Source: Pelagophyceae sp. CCMP2097 (lineage: Eukaryota; Sar; Pelagophyceae). From it: a stretch of DNA of 14,665 nt. Positions 9,501 through 14,665 of this stretch are shown here, in pieces. Under the pieces are notes generated by a model, which saw only the letters and a list, made by a program, of their open reading frames with translations, did no database searches and was not told the origin of the DNA. Made by a program: the position numbers and the translations under genes. Within the stretch, counting starts at the first letter, position 1. The number at the start of each line of letters is the position of its first letter. The stretch spans positions 449,983 through 464,647 of the forward strand of contig MU657168.1 of the NCBI GenBank assembly GCA_026770575.1. Reading direction: 5' to 3'.

Positions 9501-11105
9501 ACGTCCGTCTTTCTCTCCGCGGCTCTGGCGGAAAAGGCGCCGAGGCGCGACGAAGCCGTCGCCGAGGCGGCGTACCGCGGCGGCGTCTGGCGCGTCGTGC
9601 GCTGGCGGCCGGACAAGCGCAAGGCGAACTCGCTGCGGGCGGGCTGGAGCGTTCTGGAGTGCGTGGCCGACGCTCTCTCGGCGGCCGACGTCGTCGAAGC
9701 GTTCCGCCAACGCGCGGGCGTCCGCGCCGTCGCGGCTCACTATGACGCCGCACAGCAGAGGCGCAACGCCGGCGCGCAAAACGGCGACATGGCGAAACTC
9801 CGACGTTTGAACAACTTTGTCAAGGCTCTGCTCATCAACGACCTCGACGCCGACGCCGCGCCCGTCGACGAGGCCTGGCGGGCCGTCTCGCGGCCCGCCG
9901 TGCTGCCCTGCCCCGCGGCGCTGCGCCTGCCCTGCGCCGCGGGTAAGGGGCCGCGCCGTGACCGCGAAAAGCGCGCGCCAAAGGCGAAGCGCGCCGTTTT
10001 GGAGCTCGCCTGCGGCCGCGGCGGCGACGTTGGCAAGTGGCACCGGAGCTACGCCGTTTCGACGCTCGTCGGTGTCGACGCGTCGGCGGAAGCTCTGGAA
10101 GAGGCGGCCAAGCGCGCGCGGCAAGCAAGGCACGCGGACCGCTACGTCCAGGCAGACTTTGGCGACGCCGCGCTCAAGGACACGATCCGCGCCCTCGGCA
10201 GTGCGTGACGACAAGCGCAAGCCGCAGCCTGCGAAAGTTGCCTCGCGATGCTCCTTTCAAAGGCACCGACGGCGGCCCTCGACGACGCTGCCTCGTAGGC
10301 CCATGCGACCAGGGCGGCTGGGTCGACCTCGCCGGGTGCTTCTTCGCGCTGCACTACGCCTGCGGCTCGCGCGGGCGCCTCGAAGCGCTCTTCGTGCGTT
10401 TGCGCGCCGTCGAGCCAAAGGACGTCAGGCCTTTTGGGCTCGAGTGGCGGTGTTCCTAGGCGACGGCGGACGACGCGCTGAAGCCGAAACGCGCGCGCTT
10501 CGTCGTCACCGTCGTAAGCTGCCGCGTCGGGCGCGGTCGGAAAGCCCGGATCACGGCTATAAAAAGGAGTCGCTCCGAGAGGCGAGGGGGCAGGACCGTG
10601 GCCGTCGCACGCGACGCGTACAAGGTGGAGGCTGTCACTTTAGGTCGACTGGCGAGCCTTGCGCGACGTCCTCGTCGCGGCGCAAGCGGACGCTTCTTCC
10701 GATACCTCTGTGACCGCCAAAATCGGCGGCGGCGCGCTGTGCCGCGTCGTCGCGCCGGCAGCGACGGTGTCGGCGCTTTCGGGCCTCGGCGGCGGCGACG
10801 CAGGCGAGGCGGCGTTTGGGTTGAGGTATCTATTTACGCTCGGAGATGCCGTTCAGAATTGCGAAGAATTTGCAGTCCACATCCCCTCGCTCGTCGCCGT
10901 CGCCGCGGCAAACGGCTTCCGGTGCAAATCCGCAGCGGCGTTTGGCCAAATCGTTGCCGACGCGCAATCTGCAGACGCAGACGCCTTTGCGGCACTCGCA
11001 GCAGACGTCGGCGTCCGGCCAAAGGACGCGCGCGACGCCCTTCTCTCCGACGAGGACTTTATAATCTCGCAGCTCTACACGGGCCTCGTCTTCGAACGCG
11101 CCTGA
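6184..11105 (+). CDS. S1 - FCP1-like HAD - capping guanylyltransferase - cap N7-methyltransferase fusion
   Basis: Thirteen exons (6184-6372, 6431-6484, 6538-6649, 6739-6965, 7030-7126, 7212-7338, 7531-8471, 8584-8664, 8817-9300, 9374-10200, 10299-10408, 10460-10513, 10644-11105) join in frame to 1254 aa. The modules run in the order RNA-binding S1-like fold, NIF/FCP1 HAD fold, linker, GMP-transferring nucleotidyltransferase and guanine-N7 methyltransferase; each is described below. It would act in the nucleus on nascent RNA polymerase II transcripts. Exon 7 (941 nt) carries the end of the HAD domain, the linker and the approach to the guanylyltransferase without a stop, which is the main argument for one gene. 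Weak points are the donor of intron 9301-9373, the choice between donors 10409 and 10424, and possible hidden introns in the linker. The alternative is two adjacent genes with a boundary between about 7700 and 8400. Confidence 0.65.
6966..7029 (+). other. Intron with a 15-G homopolymer
   Basis: The intron starts GTCAGT and ends GCGTAG, 64 nt, joining TSH|VSTEKPLFLKE. Positions 6985-6999 are 15 consecutive G. The exact count is liable to sequencing error, but it lies outside the coding sequence. Confidence 0.7.
7127..7211 (+). other. GC-AG intron in the HAD module
   Basis: Donor ACAG|GCGAGC and acceptor CTTATGCAG bound an 85-nt intron that splits a Gly codon. Reading through instead meets a TGA at 7141-7143. 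No GT donor in this exon gives the required phase 1. Confidence 0.65.
7339..7530 (+). repeat. Longest intron, with internal short repeats
   Basis: This 192-nt intron joins HLE|K|FERNP of the HAD domain (donor AA|GTCGGA, acceptor GTGCTAG). It contains TGCCGTCGTAC three times (7437-7447, 7464-7474, 7510-7520; the first two extend to 14 identical bases) and GAGCGAGTGCCG twice (7457-7468, 7488-7499), as if built from degenerate tandem units. Confidence 0.65.
7703..8471 (+). other. Module: low-complexity linker with SGDVR repeats
   Basis: Residues about 327-582. It begins Pro/Ala/Thr-rich, including a run of nine Ala and three ATP repeats near 7905-7955. From 8074 to 8250 there are about seven degenerate copies of a motif close to SGDVRAS, written in DNA as variants of GGCGACGTCCG. 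A more hydrophobic stretch with SYRIAPILFASVGHAIPSY follows; I do not recognise it. An acceptor-like TGATTTTAG at 8371-8379 hints that an intron or a gene boundary may be hidden here. Confidence 0.55.
8584..9650 (+). other. Module: mRNA-capping guanylyltransferase
   Basis: Residues about 583-865. The nucleotidyltransferase motifs are in order: I, EKTDGLR with the GMP-accepting Lys607 (codon 8655-8657); III, ILDGEVVAG near residue 653; IIIa, RYFIAFDCVAV; IV, CDGVVLTP; V, FKPVDDITLDV (9374 on); VI, WRVVRWRPDKRKANS near residues 842-856. The 152-nt intron 8665-8816 splits the Gly of KTDG; splicing joins it to LRAWLYAVGDEAWLLNRD, as the family requires. The entry segment SPGPRARPLRRRDMEVL matches the FPGxxPV start of other capping enzymes. 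It transfers GMP to a 5'-diphosphate RNA end. Confidence 0.9.
9271..9373 (+). other. Intron before guanylyltransferase motif V, donor unsettled
   Basis: The acceptor GCGTAG at 9368-9373 is clear, and the upstream frame meets a stop there. Three donors give the right phase: GT at 9271, GC at 9301 and GT at 9316. The 9301 choice gives TCFKFKPVDDITLDV, the best match to the KxKP motif, but has a poor donor. The others give a shorter or a longer loop. The 10-mer TTCAAGCCCG flanks the segment (9296-9305 and 9375-9384). Confidence 0.5.
9700..11105 (+). other. Module: mRNA cap guanine-N7 methyltransferase
   Basis: Residues about 885-1254. Markers of the Abd1/RNMT family: HYDAAQQRRN and LRRLNNFVKALLI at the N-terminal cap-binding helix, SAM motif I VLELACGRGGDVGKW, then VGVDAS, the FALHYAC motif around 10340-10365, ALKPKRARFVVTVV, and the C-terminal FGLRYLFTLGDAVQNCEEFAVHIPSL ending in QLYTGLVFERA. 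Between the first helix and motif I is a 50-residue Pro/Ala/Lys-rich insert (about 9860-9990). Introns are 98 nt (10201-10298), 51 nt (10409-10459; donor 10424 would make it 36) and 130 nt (10514-10643). It methylates the cap guanosine at N7. Confidence 0.9.
10514..10643 (+). other. 130-nt intron holding a TATA-like sequence
   Basis: The donor GTAAGC and acceptor CACTTTAG join FVVTV|VDWRALRDVL in frame. Positions 10558-10567 read TATAAAAAGG, a good TATA-box match, but no independent gene start is evident downstream. Confidence 0.65.
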
Positions 11106-11300
11106 GGTGGCCAACCAGCCGCACGACACCGTCGACGACGCGCGGGTCTCCGTCGACATTGCGTGAAATAACAAGTTTGCACTCATGGGCGCCCGGGGGG
11201 TTATGTAGGGGTCGCCGGTGCGGCGAGCTGGGGTGCGGCTCCGCGCGGCGACTCGTGGGCGGAGACGGGATTTGGGTCGTTGCATAGACGCGTTGAATGT
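11106..11300. other. Convergent 3' spacer
   Basis: 195 bp separate the stop codons of the capping fusion (+) and the sulfotransferase (-). No gene or strong hairpin terminator is seen. Eukaryotic 3' processing signals are not obvious; no AATAAA is present on either strand. Confidence 0.4.
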
Positions 11301-12915
11301 TCAGATTGCGTCGCCGCACCAGTCCCGAATGTCGTAGCCGAATTTGTCGATGGTCCTGGCGAACGACTGGACGATGAGCTCGTACTCTCGTCGCTTGCCC
11401 GAGTCCTTCTTGATCTCGGCGCAGTACTCTCGTTTGTACTTTGCGTTCGGATCGCCTTTCACGTGCTTCGTCGCGGCGTCGGCGTCCAAACGCGTGTGGC
11501 CCTCGAGGCCGAGGAAGCCCCAGGCCTCGAGCACCGTCTCGCTCGGCCTCTTGGCGAGGTCCTCGAGCTTGACGATCATCGCGTGCTGGACCTTTTCCGC
11601 GTTGGCTTGCATGTAAGTCGACACGGCCACCCAGTGCGCCACCAAGTCGTAGATGCGCTGCCGCGTGCCCCACGAACGCTGCTTGGCCAGCGACATGGCG
11701 TTTGCGATGGGATCGCGCATCAAGAATAAAAACTTGGCCCGCGAGTCGACGGGGCGCAAACCCGCGGCTTCCGCACAAAAGTCGTCCTTCTTCCCGCAGT
11801 GCGTGCGGCCGCCCACCTTATGAGGAAAGTCGACGACGGCCTCCAAGAACCGCGCCAGGATTGCGTTTTGCGGCGACTTTTCGAGATAGACGGACGCCCC
11901 GTCGAGGCCCGGCGCCTGGCGGTCCCATAAAAAACCAAAAGAGTTCAAGATCTGCGCCTGCGCCTCGCCCGTCACCGAAGAGTGCGTCTCCTACAGAGGG
12001 GGCGGTGAAAGGGCCCCAAGACACGGGCGGCGGGCGGCAGAGAGACTCGCCGTCCAGTAGACGTCGTCCACGGGGCCGAGCCTGCGGGCGCGCGTCGACA
12101 AGACTTCCTTTGAACACCGGCCGACTCACGCGTAGCGGCCGAGGCCGTCCTGGGCGGAGAAGGGCACGGCCTTGCCCGTGACGTGCTTGCCCCAGAGGAT
12201 TTTGAGGTTGAGGGCGAATTCGTTGCCGATGCCAAACGTCGGGTAGACGCCCTGCGCGAAGACGCCCTCGGAAAAGTCCAGGCCAGACGCCCGCTGCTCG
12301 CCGAACCACGCCACGTCCTACGCGCGCCGTCGGCGCTCAGCCGGGGCAGTCCCCCTTTAGGCCCGCGGGCGGCCGCGCGAGGGCGCGCGGGGGCCCACGG
12401 ACACGCACCTTGTGGTGGGCGATGCTGCGCCAGAGCACGGTGGTGCCGCCCTTGTGGTGGCCGCCGACGAAGGCCACCGTGCGGTTCTCTAGTTTGGCCT
12501 GCCACTCGGACGCCTCCAAGTTCAAGACCTTGTTGTGCGGCGAGTAAAAAAAAAGCGGCCCGTACTTGACGTAGGCGCCGCCGACGAAGTAGAACATCAT
12601 GGAGAAAGTGAAGATGGGCAGGGCCCAGACCTCTATCTGCGTGGGCTTGCGGCCGCGGCTCGCCTCGGCCGCCGCCGGCGCCTCGACCTTTGGCTTGGCC
12701 TTCTTCTTCTTGTTGTTCGTCGACGCCTTGGAGGCCGGCGCGCCGTCCACAGCCTCAGTTTGCTCCTCCTCCTTTTCAACGGCCTCGTCCTCGACGACAG
12801 GGTAGTACTTGTTCCAGATGAGTCGGAAGCACCTCTTGACCACCGTGATCAGACACGAAAACGCCACCGCGCTCAGCAGCATCTCCCACGGCACCGCATT
12901 CAACGCGTCGGCCAT
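11301..12915 (-). CDS. Membrane-anchored sulfotransferase
   Basis: Exons 12915-12409, 12317-12130, 12081-12051 and 11990-11301 give 471 aa. The N-terminus has a hydrophobic segment (about 10-35), a charged Lys/Glu-rich stretch (40-90) and a second hydrophobic segment (about 95-115), suggesting a Golgi or ER membrane protein. The 5'-PAPS loop is VGGHHKGGTTVLWR at 150-163. The 3'-phosphate site is FLFLMRDPIANAMS (Arg334, Ser342), preceded by YLEKSP at about 277-282. Sulfotransferases move sulfate from PAPS to sugars, lipids or tyrosines; the acceptor cannot be told here. Introns are 91, 48 and 60 nt, the last GC-AG (GCGAGT), and one exon is only 31 nt. All phases close, and without that mini-exon the frame fails. 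The start is the first ATG ahead of the membrane segment. Confidence 0.87.
11991..12050 (-). other. GC-AG intron in the sulfotransferase gene
   Basis: The minus-strand intron begins GCGAGT after an ACG codon and ends CTGTAG, 60 nt. It lies just after the 31-nt exon 12081-12051 (LGPVDDVYWT) and is the only reading that keeps phase with the next exon (ETHSSVTGEAQ). Confidence 0.75.
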
Positions 12916-13389
12916 CGCGACCGAAAGGGCGTATAGGCGACGGCGCGACTCGGCGCAGCTTTGACTGAGCTCGATTTTGCACGTTTCTTGAACGTTCACA
13001 AAAAGAGCGTTTCGGCGATTTTGATCTATAAGTTTCCGTCGATTTCCGAGGCCTAGGACTTGAGCCCGAGTCGAGCTCTGTCAGCAACCGAGGACAGTGG
13101 CAGCTAACGTGTATACGAGATTGCTTGCTTAAGATCCACCCTGGATTGCCAGGTCGCAAACAACTTGTATACCCCGGCGAATCACTCGAGGCCCGCATGC
13201 GTCCATCCATATACGCCTGCGTCCCTTATGGCTTGTTCTTGCCACCCCTCAGCAGGCCTCTCAACGAGGGTATACATCCCGATGGTACGTGCAGTTGCGG
13301 TTCCTTGGTCGGTATAGTTGACATACAATCTGCACGTTAGCGTGCAGCGTTTCACAGACAGTCTGCACCTTAAAATGCAGCGTTGCGGG
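12916..13389. other. Intergenic region between two minus-strand genes
   Basis: This 474-bp stretch is less GC-rich than the genes and shows no convincing coding frame. It contains the upstream region of the sulfotransferase gene; TATAAG occurs at 13026-13031. GTATAC occurs three times (near 13110, 13167, 13271). At the right end are the paired hairpin repeats listed separately, immediately downstream of the AlkB stop codon. Confidence 0.5.
13329..13387. repeat. Tandem hairpin repeat
   Basis: Two imperfect direct copies of TCTGCACsTTAnnnTGCAGCGTT. Copy one has a perfect 7-bp stem (CTGCACG 13330-13336, loop TTAG, CGTGCAG 13341-13347). Copy two has a 5-bp stem (CTGCA 13363-13367 and TGCAG 13376-13380). 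They sit 3-60 bp past the 3' end of the minus-strand AlkB gene, so they may be in its 3' UTR. Confidence 0.7.
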
Positions 13390-14306
13390 TCACATGCAAT
13401 GCTGCGAATTCGCGTCGGCGTCTCGGTCCTGGCGGAACGTCACAGAGACGCGGCGCTCGTCGTGCAGGTCGGCGTGCGCAATGCCGTGCGAAAAGTCGTA
13501 TCTCACGCAGCCCGATTGCACCTGGAGCGCGCGCCGGCCGAGGCGGACGCGGAACTCGTGCGGTGGCGCCTTGTCGCGCTGATAAGTCATCGTCGCGGCG
13601 CCGGCGAGGCAGAGGTTGACCAAAACCTTGCCCGAGAGTTGCCGGTGGTCGCAGTGCGCGGCGAGGAAATCACCACGCTCTCGCTGATAGTCAATGGCGT
13701 TGGCCTCGTTCGGCCGAAAGTCCTTGAGGCATGCGACCGTGGCGCGCATGCGGTCGACGAGCGGCCTGGCGGCGTTTGTACGGCAAAGCGCGTGCGAGGC
13801 GAGCAGGGACGCACCGGAACAATTCGGGCAGCGCGTGCAGCGGCGCCTGGAACGTCCCCCGCGCTAGGTCCGTACGGACGCCCCAGGACTTGGCCATGTA
13901 CTGCCCGTTGAACGAGCCGCGCCGCCACGCCTGCTGCGCCGCTGAGTCTATAAAAGCCAGCAGCTCGCGCTCCTCGTCTTCGGAGATGAAGTCGGCGACG
14001 ACGACGGCGCCTTTTGGGGTCGCCCCGGCGTTGGCGCCGTCACACTGCGGCGCCTCGCGCTTCCGGCACGCCGCGCTCGTCATGTGCGCGACCATCTGGG
14101 TTTCAAGTCAGAAGAGACACATTCTATCGAGCACTCGATAGAGCACGGACCTGGCTCTCCGCGATGACGCAGGCGCATTCTGGACAGGCGAAGAACCCCA
14201 AGCTCTCCTTCGTCCGAGACGCCTTTGGCCGAGTGGCGCGCGCCGAGCCGCCGTCGGCAGAGGGCGGCGCCGAGCCGCGCGGGCGCTTCCGCACGAACCG
14301 GTCCAT
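13390..14306 (-). CDS. AlkB-type 2OG-Fe(II) dioxygenase with N-terminal zinc finger
   Basis: Exons 14306-14151, 14095-13815 and 13765-13390 give 270 aa; introns are 55 nt (phase 0) and 49 nt (phase 2, GTGCGT). The iron ligands are His183-Cys-Asp185 and His239. The 2-oxoglutarate-binding signature RxxxxxR is RRVSVTFR (Arg251, Arg257). NAIDYQRERGDFLAAHCD and the short core resemble ALKBH4 most by eye. Residues 41-62 form CPEC-x11-H-x5-C, like a UBZ4 ubiquitin-binding finger (normally H-x3-C), and are split by the first intron. The N-terminus MDRFVRK recalls the PCNA-binding APIM motif that opens human ALKBH2, but Arg replaces an aliphatic residue. The family removes methyl groups oxidatively from nucleic acids or protein; the zinc finger suggests recruitment to damaged or ubiquitinated sites. 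Confidence 0.87.
14123..14142. repeat. Palindrome inside the first AlkB intron
   Basis: TCTATCGAG (14123-14131) and CTCGATAGA (14134-14142) are perfect complements with a 2-base centre. They lie in the 55-nt intron 14096-14150, close to the donor, so the intron RNA can fold into a stem. Confidence 0.8.
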
Positions 14307-14607
14307 GGCGCCCGCGCAAAAAATAGAGCTCTCAGTGCCAGTGTTCGAACAGTGGCAGACCGCAGTCACGGCAGGATTACGGTTGTTTGCCAGGGTAGGT
14401 ACCACAGTTTTAGGTGAGTACGTTATTTGGGAGGGTGCGTGGGTACGTCGACGGCCGGCAACGACGAGGGACCCTGGGGGTACGTGGGTACGTCGACCCC
14501 CGTCAGATGCCCGTCCCCGAAAAAATCGCCCGCTCCCGAAAAAATCGCTTCGGCGAAGTGTGGAAAACCCGGAGCACGCACAACGGGTGCCTTCCCAGTG
14601 GGTGGCC
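14307..14607. promoter_or_regulatory. Spacer with short direct repeats, upstream of AlkB gene
   Basis: 301 bp between the AlkB start codon and a possible + strand start. CGTGGGTACGTCGAC occurs twice (14438-14452, 14483-14497) and CCCGAAAAAATCGC twice (14516-14529, 14535-14548), 45 and 19 bp apart. They could be regulatory sites of either gene or remnants of a repeat. The minus frame is open through here, but it carries no domain before the chosen AlkB start. Confidence 0.4.
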
Positions 14608-14665
14608 ATGCTGCGGACCGCGCTCGGAGCGTTCGATTGCTCGCGCCTGTGGGCTCGCCGCTTCG
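14608..14665 (+). CDS. Possible start of a further gene (partial)
   Basis: An ATG at 14608 opens a frame of 19 codons to the window end, beginning MLRTALGAF and rich in Arg and Leu without acidic residues except one Asp. That is the look of a mitochondrial or plastid targeting peptide, but the stretch is too short to be sure it is coding. Confidence 0.25.
   Translation, partial: MLRTALGAFDCSRLWARRF

Noticed and set aside
10558..10567. TATA box as promoter of a separate methyltransferase gene
   Set aside because: The downstream exon lacks the SAM motif I and begins in mid-fold; splicing across the site rebuilds the methyltransferase core.
6184..11105. Recent capture of a viral capping enzyme
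   Set aside because: The guanylyltransferase-methyltransferase order recalls large DNA viruses, but the gene has many small introns and host-like composition, so no recent transfer is supported. A tree would be needed to judge an old one.
13948..13957. TATAAAA-like sequence
   Set aside because: It lies within the coding exon of the AlkB gene and is explained by codons for Phe-Ile-Asp.

Overview
The window is nuclear DNA of a GC-rich eukaryote, most probably a marine microalga. Genes are packed on both strands and cut by very small spliceosomal introns. I reconstructed 29 introns; most are 40-100 nt and the longest is 192 nt. The usual donors are GTGCGT or GTGAGT, but at least three introns are GC-AG with a GCGAG donor. 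Gene content, introns and composition fit a GC-rich alga such as a pelagophyte; that assignment is inference. No bacterial operon structure, tRNA, rRNA or CRISPR was seen.

Layout, left to right. (1) 1-313: AT-richer edge, no supported gene. (2) 314-1500, +: YVH1/DUSP12-type zinc domain without its phosphatase domain, joined to a tail resembling a degenerate acyl-protein thioesterase. (3) 1732-3202, +: alanine-rich coiled-coil protein. (4) 3327-4665, -: PICOT/GLRX3 (Trx-Grx-Grx), 8 exons, 326 aa. (5) 4823-6051, +: UPF0210/DUF711 protein, divergent from GLRX3 across 157 bp. (6) 6184-11105, +: about 1254 aa over 13 exons, read as one fusion of an S1-like domain, an FCP1/NIF-type HAD domain, a repeat-rich linker, an mRNA-capping guanylyltransferase and a cap guanine-N7 methyltransferase. 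(7) 11301-12915, -: membrane-anchored sulfotransferase. (8) 12916-13389: spacer with repeated hairpins. (9) 13390-14306, -: AlkB-type dioxygenase with an N-terminal UBZ-like zinc finger. (10) 14307-14665: spacer with short direct repeats and perhaps the first codons of a further + strand gene.

The strongest candidate for something new is gene 6. It would put an RNA-binding fold, a domain of the RNA polymerase II CTD-phosphatase family and two of the three cap-forming activities on one polypeptide. The catalytic motifs of the guanylyltransferase and methyltransferase are present. The HAD domain has Asn where the second catalytic Asp should be, so it may bind rather than cleave. No classical RNA triphosphatase domain was recognised. 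The exon phases agree throughout, but the reading is an intron model made by eye and cDNA should test it.

The other genes are housekeeping or repair types: iron-sulfur/redox (GLRX3), nucleic acid or protein demethylation (AlkB), Golgi-type sulfation and ribosome assembly or signalling (YVH1 zinc domain). They show no obvious shared pathway.
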